DNA of 64,000 bases from an uncultured Lachnospiraceae bacterium (GCA_910579935.1 CAJTVQ010000005.1:62001-126000); one strand, 5' to 3'; numbered from the stretch's first letter, positions 7,392 to 16,750 are shown. Made by a program: numbers and translations. Notes: generated from the letters alone by a model not told the origin.

Positions 7392-10300
7392 ATGGCTTTT
7401 GCTCATTTGCATGTGCATACGGAATACAGTCTTTTGGATGGCTCCAACAAGATAAAGGAGTATGTGAAACGGGTTAAAGAACTGGGGATGGACAGCGCGG
7501 CGATTACGGATCATGGCGTCATGTACGGCGTGATTGAATTTTATAAGGAAGCGAAGGCGGCGGGTATCAATCCGATTATGGGGTGCGAGGTTTATGTGGC
7601 TCCTAATTCCCGTTTTGACAAGGAACTGACCGGCGGGGACGACCGCTATTACCATTTGGTGCTGCTGGCGGAAAATAATACGGGATATGCGAATTTAATG
7701 AAAATCGTAAGCCGCGGTTTTACGGAGGGGTACTATTACCGTCCCCGGGTGGACATGGAAGTATTGCGGGAATTTCATGAAGGGATCATTGCGCTTTCCG
7801 CCTGCCTGGCGGGGGAGGTGCAGCGGTATATCGTAAAGGGGCTGGTGGATGAGGCGAAGAAAGCGGCCCGTAAATATGAGGACTGTTTCGGAAAGGGCAA
7901 TTATTTTCTGGAAATGCAGGATCATGGGATTCCGGAGCAGAAAACCGTCAATGCCGCCCTGATGCGGATGAGTAAGGAACTGGATATTCCGTTGGTGGTG
8001 ACGAATGATGTCCATTATACGTATGCGGAGGATGAAAAACCCCATGATATTCTGCTTTGCATTCAGACTGCGAAAAAGCTTTCGGATGAGGACCGTATGC
8101 GCTATGAGGGCGGACAGTATTATGTGAAGAGTGAGGAAGAAATGAAGGGACTGTTTCCCTATGCGTGGGAAGCGGTGGAGAATACCCAGAGGATTGCCGA
8201 CCGCTGTCATGTGGAGATTGAATTCGGCGTGACGAAGCTGCCTCATTTTGAAGTGCCACAGGGATATGATTCATGGACTTATCTGAACAAACTTTGTTAT
8301 GACGGGCTGTATGAGCGATACGGGGTGGCTGCGGAAGCGGGCGCGCTGCAGAACATTGCGGAAGAGAGGAATGCTTCGGAAAAAGGAAATGTTCCGGCAC
8401 TGCAGGCAGCAGGCAGCGAAAGCGGACAGGCGGTCGGGAGGATTCCGGAAGGAATGACGAAAGAAGGGCTGCTGGAACGTCTGGATTATGAGCTGAATGT
8501 CATCCGTGAGATGGGATATGTGGATTATTTCCTGATCGTGTGGGATTTTATTAATTATGCAAAAAGCAATGATATCATGGTTGGCCCGGGGAGGGGGTCC
8601 GCGGCGGGCAGCATTGTTTCCTACTGTCTGCGGATTACCGATATTGACCCGATTAAGTACAATCTGCTGTTTGAACGGTTTTTAAATCCGGAACGTGTAT
8701 CCATGCCCGATATTGATATTGATTTCTGCTTTGAAAGAAGGCAGGAGGTCATTGATTATGTGGGACGCAAATACGGGGCGGACAAGGTCGTGCAGATCGT
8801 TACTTTTGGTACGATGGCTGCAAAAGGCGTGATACGGGATGTGGGAAGGGTGATGGACCTGCCCTATGCCTATGTGGATTCCATTGCAAAACTGGTACCC
8901 AATGAACCGAATATTACCATAGACCGTGCGCTTACCGTGAATCCGGAACTGCGCCGGATGTATGAACAGGACGAGCAGGTAAAAAGCCTGATCGATATGA
9001 GCCGGAGGCTGGAAGGGCTGCCGCGCCATACTTCCATGCATGCGGCAGGGGTGGTAATCTGCAGCAAACCCGCGGAAGAATTTGTCCCGCTCTCAAGGGG
9101 CAGCGACGGTTCCGTGACGACCCAGTTTACCATGACTACCATAGAAGAGCTGGGGCTTCTGAAAATGGATTTCCTGGGACTGCGTACCCTTACCGTGATT
9201 CAGAACGCCGTCCATTATGTAGAGAAAACCCGCGGCATCCGTTTGAATATGGAACATATTGACTATGAGGACAGGGCGGTGCTGGCTTCCATCGGAACCG
9301 GGCGCACGGACGGTGTGTTCCAGCTGGAAAGCGGCGGCATGAAAAACTTCATGAAGGAATTGAAGCCGCAGAGCCTGGAAGATATCATTGCGGGGATTTC
9401 CTTGTACCGTCCGGGCCCCATGGACTTCATTCCCAAGTACGTAAAAGGGAAGAACAGCGGCGGTGAAATTACATATTCCTGCCCGCAGTTAGAGCCGATT
9501 CTCGCGCCTACTTACGGCTGTATCGTCTATCAGGAGCAGGTAATGCAGATCGTACGGGATTTGGGCGGTTACACGCTGGGGCGCAGCGATCTGGTGCGCC
9601 GTGCCATGAGCAAGAAAAAGCAGGCGGTCATGGAGAAGGAACGGGACAATTTCGTATACGGTAACGAAGAAGAAGGAGTACCGGGCTGCATTTCCAACGG
9701 CATTGACGAAAAAACGGCAAAACAGATTTATGCGGATATGATGGATTTTGCCAAATATGCGTTTAATAAGTCCCATGCGGCATGTTATGCGGTGGTTTCC
9801 TACCAGACCGCTTATTTAAAATATTATTATCCGGTGGAATTCATGGCTGCGCTGCTGACGTCTGTCATTGATTTTCCGGGTAAGGTATCGGAATATATCA
9901 TGACCTGCCGGAGCATGGGCATTGCCATCCTGCCTCCGGATATCAACGGCGGGGAAGCGGGATTTTCGGTGACGGAGGGTGGTATCCGCTATGCGCTGAC
10001 CGCGATTAAAAGTGTAGGCCGTCCGATTATTGATGCGATTGTGAAAGAAAGGGAAGAACGCGGCCCCTTTACAAACCTGAAGGATTTCATTACAAGAGTG
10101 GCGGACAAGGAAGTGAACAAGCGGGCGGTGGAAAATTTCATCAAAGCCGGGGCATTGGACAGCCTGGGCGGCACCCGCAAACAGTTTATGAGCGTATACG
10201 TGCAGATTATGGATCGTATCCAGCAGGATAAGAAAAATAACCTGGCCGGACAGATTTCCCTGTTTGACCTGGTGTCCGAAGAACAGAAAGCGGAGTTTGA

Positions 10301-10970
10301 AATCAGGATGCCGGATATCGGAGAATATTCCAAGGAAATGCTCCTTGCTTTTGAAAAGGAAGTATTAGGCGTATACATCAGCGGCCATCCGTTGGAAGAA
10401 TACGAGGAAATGTGGAAGAAAAACACTACCAATACCACGATGGATTTTCTGCTGGATGAGGAGACAGGTGCGGCCATTGTGAGGGACGGGCAGACTGCCA
10501 CCATAGGCGGAATCATTGCCGATAAAAAGATAAAATATACAAAGAACGACAAAATCATGGCGTTTTTGCAGGTGGAGGATTTGCTGGGAAGCGTGGAAGT
10601 GATCGTTTTTCCCAAAGATTATGAGAAGCATTCGGCGCTGCTGATGGAAGACAGTAAAGTTTTCATCAAAGGCCGGGTATCTCTGGAAGAAGAAAAAGAC
10701 GGCAAGCTGATATGCGAGCGGATTACGGGCTTTGATGAGATCAGCAGGAAGCTTTGGATCAAGTTCCCGTCCAAGGAAGAATACGAAGCCGTGGAAAGCG
10801 AGCTTTTTGCGCAGCTGGCACAGTCGGACGGAAAGGACAGTGTATGTATTTATGTGGAAAACCCCAAAGCGGTGAAAACCCTGCCGCCCAACCGTAATGT
10901 GAAAGCGGACAGGGAACTGGTGGATAAGCTGACCGCGCTGTACGGGGAAGGGAATGTGAAGGTGACATAA
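7392..10970 (+). CDS. dnaE: DNA polymerase III alpha subunit (DnaE type)
   Basis: A 1,192-residue replicative polymerase of the DnaE class (not PolC). Order of parts: PHP domain at the N terminus (HLHVHTEYSLLDG at residues 5-17), palm/catalytic region with GPGRGSAAGSIVSYC near residue 397 and the catalytic acidic motif MPDIDIDF near 437, the fingers with FNKSHAACYAVVSYQTAYLK near 790, a helix-hairpin-helix region, and a C-terminal OB fold near 1035-1080. AAGAGGTG supports the ATG at 7392; the frame is open upstream but not conserved in character. An Ala/Glu/Gly-rich insertion of about 40 residues (about 314-355) interrupts the region before the palm. Clostridia usually also carry PolC. Confidence 0.97.
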   Translation: MAFAHLHVHTEYSLLDGSNKIKEYVKRVKELGMDSAAITDHGVMYGVIEFYKEAKAAGINPIMGCEVYVAPNSRFDKELTGGDDRYYHLVLLAENNTGYANLMKIVSRGFTEGYYYRPRVDMEVLREFHEGIIALSACLAGEVQRYIVKGLVDEAKKAARKYEDCFGKGNYFLEMQDHGIPEQKTVNAALMRMSKELDIPLVVTNDVHYTYAEDEKPHDILLCIQTAKKLSDEDRMRYEGGQYYVKSEEEMKGLFPYAWEAVENTQRIADRCHVEIEFGVTKLPHFEVPQGYDSWTYLNKLCYDGLYERYGVAAEAGALQNIAEERNASEKGNVPALQAAGSESGQAVGRIPEGMTKEGLLERLDYELNVIREMGYVDYFLIVWDFINYAKSNDIMVGPGRGSAAGSIVSYCLRITDIDPIKYNLLFERFLNPERVSMPDIDIDFCFERRQEVIDYVGRKYGADKVVQIVTFGTMAAKGVIRDVGRVMDLPYAYVDSIAKLVPNEPNITIDRALTVNPELRRMYEQDEQVKSLIDMSRRLEGLPRHTSMHAAGVVICSKPAEEFVPLSRGSDGSVTTQFTMTTIEELGLLKMDFLGLRTLTVIQNAVHYVEKTRGIRLNMEHIDYEDRAVLASIGTGRTDGVFQLESGGMKNFMKELKPQSLEDIIAGISLYRPGPMDFIPKYVKGKNSGGEITYSCPQLEPILAPTYGCIVYQEQVMQIVRDLGGYTLGRSDLVRRAMSKKKQAVMEKERDNFVYGNEEEGVPGCISNGIDEKTAKQIYADMMDFAKYAFNKSHAACYAVVSYQTAYLKYYYPVEFMAALLTSVIDFPGKVSEYIMTCRSMGIAILPPDINGGEAGFSVTEGGIRYALTAIKSVGRPIIDAIVKEREERGPFTNLKDFITRVADKEVNKRAVENFIKAGALDSLGGTRKQFMSVYVQIMDRIQQDKKNNLAGQISLFDLVSEEQKAEFEIRMPDIGEYSKEMLLAFEKEVLGVYISGHPLEEYEEMWKKNTTNTTMDFLLDEETGAAIVRDGQTATIGGIIADKKIKYTKNDKIMAFLQVEDLLGSVEVIVFPKDYEKHSALLMEDSKVFIKGRVSLEEEKDGKLICERITGFDEISRKLWIKFPSKEEYEAVESELFAQLAQSDGKDSVCIYVENPKAVKTLPPNRNVKADRELVDKLTALYGEGNVKVT

Positions 10971-11021
10971 GTCCGGCCGTGCTTTTGCTTTACCCTTTAG
11001 TGCTGTTGCACAGCAACTTAA

Positions 11022-11426
11022 AAAGTCCAGAGACTGGGAAAGGCTGTTTCACTGGTCGCGGAATATTCCGGCAAACCGGTTGGATATATAAATATTTATC
11101 CCGATCATGAATGGGGCGCATTTGGAGGGAAAGGATATCCGGAAATCGTTGATTTCGGCGTTTTGGAAAAATACCGAAAGCAGGGTATTGGTACAGTCTT
11201 AATGGATATAGCTGAAGAAATTGCCGCTGCGTATGCGGATACAGTTTACCTTGGAGTGGGACTCCACAGCAGCTATGGAAGCGCCCAGCGAATGTATGTA
11301 AAGCGTGGTTATATACCGGACGGTTCCGGAGTCTGGTATCAGGACAAAGTATGCAGGCCGTATGAAGCATGCAAAAATGATGATGATTTGGTTTTGTATT
11401 TTTCAAAGAAACTGCGGAACTGTTAA
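11022..11426 (+). pseudogene. GNAT acetyltransferase remnant, N-terminus missing
   Basis: The frame from 11022 to 11426 reads as the C-terminal three quarters of a GNAT acetyltransferase: AEYSGKPVGYINIYPD, then VDFGVLEKYRKQGIGTVLMD (CoA-binding RxxGIG), then SAQRMYVKRGYIPDGSGVWY. The expected first 30-40 residues are absent: the frame hits a stop at 11019-11021. No ATG with a ribosome binding site exists; a TTG at 11163 would cut into the fold. It is most likely a decayed gene left behind after a deletion. It lies between dnaE and a minus-strand pair. Confidence 0.75.
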
Positions 11427-11497
11427 AAAACAAGTCTGTGTGCCTGCCTGCGGGAGCGGGAAGATCACAGTGTTTGGGAGCTGTTCCTTATTTCCCG

Positions 11498-12175
11498 TTA
11501 CTTCAAAATGCGGTCCAGCGGCTGTTTTAGTCTCCTGCTGAAGAATTTTACAACAACACCGGTCAGAAAGGCCGAAATAATCGTGCCCTCTCTTGTGCCG
11601 ACAATGGAGAAATTAAAAAAGATAAGTGACAGGATCAGGGATAAAACAACACATGTAACATCAAATGCAATTTTTACATTGCCGAAATCCTTTTGAATTT
11701 TATCGGAAAGCGCTTTTACAAATGCCTCTCCCGAGTTCATGATCACATTAGCGATAACAGAAAGCGAAATTCCGAAGCCAAGAATCACGATTCCAAGAAT
11801 CACCATAAGCAGCCGGACCGGATAGATATCTGCCGGAAGAAAGGAAACGATCCACATTCCCAAATCGGTAAACCAGCCGAACAGAAATGACAGCGGCACC
11901 TGCAAAAGCTGCAGCGGCTGGAATTTTTTACGCAAAATCACAACCTGTCCGGCAATCAGAACACAGTTCCAGATAATCAGCCATGTTCCCAGCGACAGGG
12001 AATCGAACTTATAACTCATCACATTTGCCACCGAAGAAATCGGCGATACGCCAAGCTCCCCATGTTTGGTAAATGCCACTCCCAAAGCCGAAAAGAACAG
12101 ACTTATGATAAACAGTACATAACGTTTGGCAAGTTCCGTTTTAGTCAATTTATTTTTACTGTTTTCATTCTGCAT
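11498..12175 (-). CDS. YczE/YitT-like integral membrane protein
   Basis: A 225-residue, very hydrophobic protein with five to six predicted membrane spans and the short loop GELGVSPISSVANVMSY typical of the YczE/YyaS group of membrane proteins. The family has no firmly established substrate. The start at 12175 is supported by GGAGGAA, which overlaps the final codons (GAG GAA TAA) of the upstream marR-like gene, so the two are translationally close and surely co-transcribed. The neighbour suggests expression controlled by a MarR-type regulator, perhaps in response to a small molecule the protein helps handle; that part is inference. Confidence 0.85.
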   Translation of the reverse strand: MQNENSKNKLTKTELAKRYVLFIISLFFSALGVAFTKHGELGVSPISSVANVMSYKFDSLSLGTWLIIWNCVLIAGQVVILRKKFQPLQLLQVPLSFLFGWFTDLGMWIVSFLPADIYPVRLLMVILGIVILGFGISLSVIANVIMNSGEAFVKALSDKIQKDFGNVKIAFDVTCVVLSLILSLIFFNFSIVGTREGTIISAFLTGVVVKFFSRRLKQPLDRILK

Positions 12176-12178
12176 TTT

Positions 12179-12601
12179 TTATTCCTCCATCCTGTTCTTT
12201 AAATGTTTGTGGATATCCGCGAACACCTCTTCAAATCGCACGGCAGTTTCCGGCGGCATGTCCCTGAATACTTCTTTTTCAATTTCACAAAAAGCAGCCG
12301 TCACTTTCCGATACATTTCTTCTCCTTTAGCTGTCAGGTAAATATAATAAGTACGCCTGTTGCCATTCATCCTGCGGCGTTCCACCAGCCCCTTTGCCTC
12401 CATACCGTTTAGCGCAGAAGTCAGCGAAGCCGCCTCAATATAACAGGAAGCCGCAATTTCCGTCTGACTGGCCCCATTATGTTCCCCAAGATAATCAAGT
12501 ATTTTAGGCTGCCCGGGCGTAAGGTCCGTATCTGACAGTTTTTTCATCAGATACTTCTGAACCATGGCATGGTTTGCCATAAGCAGATAATGAAAGTTCA
12601 T
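12179..12601 (-). CDS. MarR-family transcriptional regulator
   Basis: A 140-residue winged-helix regulator. Visible: LTPGQPKILDYLGEHNGASQTEIA (helices leading into the HTH, residues about 27-50), a recognition-helix region EAASLTSALNGMEAKGLVERR, and the wing MNGNRRTYYIYLTAKGEEM. The start at 12601 is fixed by GGAGGT seven bases upstream. It is the first gene of a two-gene minus-strand operon with the YczE-like membrane protein. Its promoter overlaps two near-identical AT-rich half-palindromes, so autorepression is likely. The ligand is unknown. Confidence 0.92.
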   Translation of the reverse strand: MNFHYLLMANHAMVQKYLMKKLSDTDLTPGQPKILDYLGEHNGASQTEIAASCYIEAASLTSALNGMEAKGLVERRRMNGNRRTYYIYLTAKGEEMYRKVTAAFCEIEKEVFRDMPPETAVRFEEVFADIHKHLKNRMEE

Positions 12602-12616
12602 TTGTGTACCTCCTAT

Positions 12617-12661
12617 TATTATAATTCTAATAATTATAATTCTAATTTTATCTCTTGTCAA
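12617..12661 (-). promoter_or_regulatory. marR promoter overlapped by a duplicated operator-like repeat
   Basis: On the minus strand TTGACA (12661-12656) and TATAAT (12638-12633) have a 17-bp spacer. The sequence TTAGAATTATAATTA occurs twice in tandem (about 12647-12618), the first copy covering the -10 box and the second the start of transcription. The unit is an imperfect palindrome (TTAGAATTATAA against TTATAATTCTAA), as MarR operators are. Confidence 0.75.
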
Positions 12662-12736
12662 TAACTGCTTTCTTCCTGCCCACGACAAACGCATGAATGT
12701 GTTTCATAATTAAATCCTTGCACCTAATTAAAAAAT

Positions 12737-13075
12737 TTACAAATTCATAATTTGCTCCAGATGTTTTTCAGGATTTGTTCCAATTGCATACCTCTTCTTT
12801 TTCAGGCTGAAAGCCTTGCTTCCGACTTCTATTAATTTTAATATATTCAGCGACAGTTTTCTCATAATATTTAGATTATACGCCGCCTGCTTCTCTATGG
12901 TATGGTTCCCGTCCTCCCAAAATGTCACATCAAGGTGCCAGTGATAGCTTTCCACCATCCAGTGTCCCCGCACTGCACGCGCTATTTCTTCTATTCCCGG
13001 CGGGCTTTTTCTTGGCAGAATGTCGATACCCAAGGGGAACCGGCCATGGATGGCCGGTTCAGCCCGATGCGGCAT
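12737..13075 (-). pseudogene. ISAs1-family transposase remnant (C-terminal part)
   Basis: The minus-strand frame contains the conserved C-terminal part of ISAs1-type (H-repeat-associated) DDE transposases: IEEIARAVRGHWMVESYHWH, then LDVTFWEDGNHTIEKQAAYN and LNIMRKLSLNILK. About the first two thirds of the expected protein is missing. The first 20 or so residues of the open frame are not transposase-like and come from the adjoining palindromic sequence. This is a dead fragment of an insertion sequence, joined to half of a MITE-like element. Confidence 0.85.
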
Positions 13076-13080
13076 GGATG

Positions 13081-13237
13081 CCGCTTGAGGACGACCTGTA
13101 GCCTGGAGAAACCCCTGCCATTCTGCTTAGAAAAATCCCACCGGAATAAGTGCATGGAAAACGGGAAAAAAGCAAACCGCCAAAGCACCCCGACAGGGGC
13201 GTCCTCCTTCACTGCCAAACAATCCGTCTGAATTGTT
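13081..13237. repeat. right-half copy of the MITE-like palindromic element
   Basis: This 157-bp stretch aligns without gaps to 16911-17067, with about nine of ten bases the same by eye, including the terminal inverted repeat (TCACTGCCAAACAATCCGTC...GAATTGTT). The left half is absent and is replaced by unrelated short palindromes and the transposase remnant, so this copy is truncated. Confidence 0.85.
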
Positions 13238-13268
13238 CCCCAACTTTACCAATATAAAGAAAAATCTA

Positions 13269-13297
13269 TTGAAAACCATAACCAAACAATGTAAAAT
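13269..13297 (+). promoter_or_regulatory. promoter of pfkA
   Basis: TTGAAA (13269-13274), 17-bp spacer, TAAAAT (13292-13297), about 40 bp upstream of the pfkA start and just outside the MITE half-copy. Confidence 0.75.
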
Positions 13298-13338
13298 AGA
13301 ACTAGTTTCAGTATTCGAGGGTATAAAGAGGTGTAGAC

Positions 13339-14313
13339 ATGGCTAAGGAGATTAAAACAATCGGTGTGCTGACAAGCGGCGGAGACGCACCGGGAATGAA
13401 TGCCGCCATCCGTGCGGTAGTCAGAAAAGCAATCGCAAACGGAGTCAAAGTAAAAGGTATCAAGAAAGGCTATCAGGGTCTTTTGAATGAGGAAATCATA
13501 GACTTGGAGAAATGGAGCGTAGCCGATATCATCCAGCGGGGCGGGACGATACTTGGCACGGCGCGCTGTTCGGAATTCCGTACGGAAGAGGGACAGGATA
13601 AGGGCGTGGAGATATGCCGCAGGCATGGCATAGACGGCCTGATCGTCATAGGCGGGGACGGCTCTTACCGCGGGGCGCAGGCGCTTTCCAAAAAGGGAAT
13701 CAATACCATCGGTATCCCCGGCACCATTGATCTGGATATTACGTGTACGGAGTATACCATCGGATTCGATACGGCGATCAATACGGCGATGGATGCCATT
13801 GATAAAGTGCGTGATACTTCTTCTTCCCATGAGCGGTGCAGCATCATTGAAGTAATGGGAAGGAATGCGGGATATATTGCACTTTGGTGCGGCGTGGCCA
13901 ATGGCGCCGAAGATATCCTCCTTCCTGAAAAATATGATTATAACGAACAGAATATCATCAATAATATCATCAACAACAGAAAACGCGGAAAGACCCATCA
14001 TATCATTATCAATGCGGAAGGCATCGGACATTCCACTTCCATGGCAAGAAGGATTGAGGCGGCAACCGGTATCGAAACAAGGGCAACGATCCTCGGTTAC
14101 ATGCAGCGCGGCGGTAATCCGACCTGTAAGGACCGTTTTTATGCTTCTATCATGGGAGCTTATGCGGCGGATATCCTCTGTGAAGGAAAGACAAACCGGG
14201 TAGTCGGTTACCAGCATGGAGAATTTCAGGATTTTGATATCGAAGAGGCGCTTGCGATGGAAAAGAGCATATCCGAATATCAGTATGAGGTAAGCAAGGC
14301 TTTATCCATGTAA
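13339..14313 (+). CDS. pfkA: ATP-dependent 6-phosphofructokinase
   Basis: A 324-residue glycolytic enzyme phosphorylating fructose-6-phosphate to the 1,6-bisphosphate. It shows the family signatures SGGDAPGMNAAIRAVVRKA near residue 13, GGDGSYRGAQ near residue 105 (the Gly after GGD and the overall length fit the ATP-using type), GIPGTIDLDI with the catalytic TIDLD near 125, and MGRNAGYIAL near 173. AGAGGTG precedes the ATG. A single-gene unit with its own promoter and a weak downstream hairpin. Confidence 0.97.
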   Translation: MAKEIKTIGVLTSGGDAPGMNAAIRAVVRKAIANGVKVKGIKKGYQGLLNEEIIDLEKWSVADIIQRGGTILGTARCSEFRTEEGQDKGVEICRRHGIDGLIVIGGDGSYRGAQALSKKGINTIGIPGTIDLDITCTEYTIGFDTAINTAMDAIDKVRDTSSSHERCSIIEVMGRNAGYIALWCGVANGAEDILLPEKYDYNEQNIINNIINNRKRGKTHHIIINAEGIGHSTSMARRIEAATGIETRATILGYMQRGGNPTCKDRFYASIMGAYAADILCEGKTNRVVGYQHGEFQDFDIEEALAMEKSISEYQYEVSKALSM

Positions 14314-14342
14314 GGAATGATTTGGTCTGAAGGAATATGCGG

Positions 14343-14370
14343 ACCGGTGCGGCAGCGCCGGTTCGTTTTA
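14343..14370 (+). terminator. probable terminator of pfkA
   Basis: ACCGGTGC pairs with GCGCCGGT around a short GGCA loop, followed by TCGTTTTA. The T-tract is interrupted, so efficiency is uncertain. Confidence 0.55.
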
Positions 14371-14434
14371 CATACCGGGAAGCCACAAGTTATTTGCTGA
14401 CAGTTGCTAAGAATGTGTGCGCTTGGAGGAAAAG

Positions 14435-15238
14435 ATGATAACCAGTGCGGCGAATCCAAAAGTAAAAAAGATTGTACAACTGAATAAAAAGGCGGGCCAG
14501 CGGAAGAAGGAGGGAGTCTTTATCACGGAGGGCATAAAGATGTTTCTGGAAGCGCCTGAAAGCCGTCTGGAAGAGATTTATGTATCCGAAGGTTTTTTCC
14601 GCGGTGCAGGGGAGGAGACCGCTGCCAGGCTGGAACGCTGCGGCTATGAAACGGTGTCGGAAGAAGTGTTTTCGAAAATGTCCGATACACAGTCACCGCA
14701 GGGAATTTTATGCGTGGTCAGGCAGTATGGGTATGCGTTGGAAAGTATCATGGAAACGGATCGAATGCCGCTCTTTCTCATCCTGGAAAATCTTCAGGAC
14801 CCGGGAAACCTGGGAACCATCATGAGAACCGGGGAAGGCGCCGGAGTGAGCGGGATCATTATGAGCCGGGACACGGTGGATCTGTATAATCCCAAAACAA
14901 TACGGGCGACCATGGGCTCCGTTTACCGTGTACCGTTCCTTTATACAGAGGATATCCGCGGGGCGGTACGGCAGATGAAGGAAAACGGGATAGGAATCTA
15001 TGCGGCCCATCTGAAGGGAAAGAAATGTTATGATGAATGTGATTACCGCGGCCCGTCGGCTTTTCTGATCGGAAATGAGGGGAAAGGACTGACGGAGGAA
15101 ACGGCAGAGCTGGCGGATACCTATATCCGCATTCCAATGGATGGGAAACTGGAATCGCTGAATGCGGCAGTGGCATCCGCGCTTTTGATGTATGAGGCGG
15201 CAGGGCAGAGACGCAGGGGAGGAAAGAGGAAGCAGTAA
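14435..15238 (+). CDS. TrmH/SpoU-family RNA 2'-O-methyltransferase
   Basis: A 267-residue SPOUT-fold methyltransferase that would methylate a ribose in rRNA or tRNA using SAM. The N-terminal substrate-binding domain (about 1-95) includes KEGVFITEGIKMFLEA. The knot domain shows motif 1 (LENLQDPGNLGTIMRTGEG), motif 2 (FLIGNEGKGLTEE) and motif 3 (IPMDGKLESLNAAVASALLM). The start at 14435 is set by TTGGAGGAAAAG. Which nucleotide is modified cannot be told from sequence. Confidence 0.92.
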   Translation: MITSAANPKVKKIVQLNKKAGQRKKEGVFITEGIKMFLEAPESRLEEIYVSEGFFRGAGEETAARLERCGYETVSEEVFSKMSDTQSPQGILCVVRQYGYALESIMETDRMPLFLILENLQDPGNLGTIMRTGEGAGVSGIIMSRDTVDLYNPKTIRATMGSVYRVPFLYTEDIRGAVRQMKENGIGIYAAHLKGKKCYDECDYRGPSAFLIGNEGKGLTEETAELADTYIRIPMDGKLESLNAAVASALLMYEAAGQRRRGGKRKQ

Positions 15239-15331
15239 AGCCATAAGATGTTTTGGCATAAATAACATTGCGGTTTTGCACAGGATGAGCCTGCAAAGGC
15301 AGGGCAGCGAAACCAGAACAGGAGAGACGGA

Positions 15332-15829
15332 ATGAGGCGTAGTGACAGGGAGATCAGAGACAGAAACGACATGATTGAAGTAATGAAAAGATGTGATATA
15401 TGCAGGCTTGCTTTTCACGATGAAGAGTACCCGTATATCATCCCGCTGAATTTCGGTATGCGGGTAAAGGAAGGACAGATCGTCCTGTATTTTCACGGGG
15501 CTTTGGAAGGAAAAAAGTACGAACTTATGGCAAAGGATAACCGGGCCGGATTTGAGATGGACTGTTCCCATGAACTGATAATGGAGGAAGTGGAAGGGAA
15601 CTGTACAATGAATTATGAATGTGTGATGGGACACGGCAGAGTGGAGATGGTTCCGGAAGAAGAAAAATATGAGGCATTGCGTATATTGATGGAACATTAC
15701 CATCAGGAGGATTTTCCTTTTAACCGGGCTGTTATGCCGCAGACTGCTGTTTTCCGTCTGAAGGTGGAAGAAATGACGGGGAAAAGGCGGGCAAAAGCCG
15801 TGAAACCAGACGGAAACGTGAATGGATGA
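15332..15829 (+). CDS. pyridoxamine 5'-phosphate oxidase-like flavin-binding protein
   Basis: A 165-residue split-barrel flavin-binding protein of the NimA/PNPOx-like group. Features: MRRSDREIRDRNDMIEVM at the N terminus, PYIIPLNFGMRV (first barrel strands), LYFHGALEGKKYELM with the His typical of NimA-like proteins, and GHGRVEMVPEEEKYEALRIL. Members bind FMN or related cofactors; some reduce nitroimidazoles, but that activity cannot be assumed here. AGGAGA precedes the ATG. It sits between the methyltransferase gene and proC, all on the same strand. Confidence 0.88.
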   Translation: MRRSDREIRDRNDMIEVMKRCDICRLAFHDEEYPYIIPLNFGMRVKEGQIVLYFHGALEGKKYELMAKDNRAGFEMDCSHELIMEEVEGNCTMNYECVMGHGRVEMVPEEEKYEALRILMEHYHQEDFPFNRAVMPQTAVFRLKVEEMTGKRRAKAVKPDGNVNG

Positions 15830-15903
15830 AAATATTGTAAAGAGACAGTAAAAGAAGGGACAGAGACGGGAGAAGCAGAACGTTAAAGAAGGAGCGGCAG
15901 GAC

Positions 15904-16698
15904 ATGAAAATAGGATTCATCGGACTAGGCAATATGGCAAAAGCAATCATCGGAGGATTGCTGAAACAGGGAATCGTGACGGCGGGGGATATCATCGGTT
16001 CCGCGAAAACAGAAGAGACGAGAAAAGAAATGGAGAAAGAATTCGGAATTACCACTGTAGGGCACAACCGCCAGGTGGCGGAAAGCACCGAAGTGCTGGT
16101 ACTGGCCGTAAAACCGGTTTTTTTCCCGGAAGTCATCAGCGAAATAAAGGAGACGGCAGGCGGGGAGCAGCTGATCATCAGTATTGCGGCCGGAAAGACC
16201 ATGGAATGGATTGGAGGGGAATTCGGCAAAACGATAAAGCTCATCCGCTGTATGCCGAATACGCCTGCCCTGGTGGGCGAGGGGTGCACGGCTGTATGCT
16301 GTAATTCTTTTGTAACAAAAGAGGAAGAAGCGTTTTGCCTGAAACTGATGGGAAGCTTTGGAAAAGCGATTGCCATTCCGGAACGTCTGATGGATGCGGC
16401 GGGTGCGGTAGGAGGCAGTTCGCCCGCATTTGTATTCCTGTTTATCGAGGCTATGGCGGACGGAGCGGTACAGGCTGGTATGCCGCGGCAGCAGGCATAT
16501 GAATTTGCCGCACAGTCCGTATTAGGAAGCGCGAAGATGGTATTGGAGACAGGGCTTCATCCCGGTGCATTAAAGGATATGGTCTGCTCTCCGGGCGGAA
16601 CCACGATCGAGGGTGTGAAGGCATTGGAACAGCGGGGGATGAGGGCGGCTGTAATGGAAGCGCTGGAGGCCTGCGTGGAGAAGTCCCGCAGATTGTAG
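15904..16698 (+). CDS. proC: pyrroline-5-carboxylate reductase
   Basis: A 264-residue NAD(P)H-dependent enzyme making proline from pyrroline-5-carboxylate. The N-terminal Rossmann motif is GFIGLGNMAKAIIGGL; the C-terminal dimerisation domain has AAGAVGGSSPAFVFLFIEAM and the signature VCSPGGTTIEGVKALE. Length is normal. The ATG at 15904 is preceded by AAGGAG. No terminator is evident; the gene ends about 45 bp before the target duplication of the complete MITE copy. Confidence 0.97.
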   Translation: MKIGFIGLGNMAKAIIGGLLKQGIVTAGDIIGSAKTEETRKEMEKEFGITTVGHNRQVAESTEVLVLAVKPVFFPEVISEIKETAGGEQLIISIAAGKTMEWIGGEFGKTIKLIRCMPNTPALVGEGCTAVCCNSFVTKEEEAFCLKLMGSFGKAIAIPERLMDAAGAVGGSSPAFVFLFIEAMADGAVQAGMPRQQAYEFAAQSVLGSAKMVLETGLHPGALKDMVCSPGGTTIEGVKALEQRGMRAAVMEALEACVEKSRRL

Positions 16699-16750
16699 CA
16701 CATAAACAGATACCGTTCATGCTTCAATATCATGTAAATGTGACATAAAT

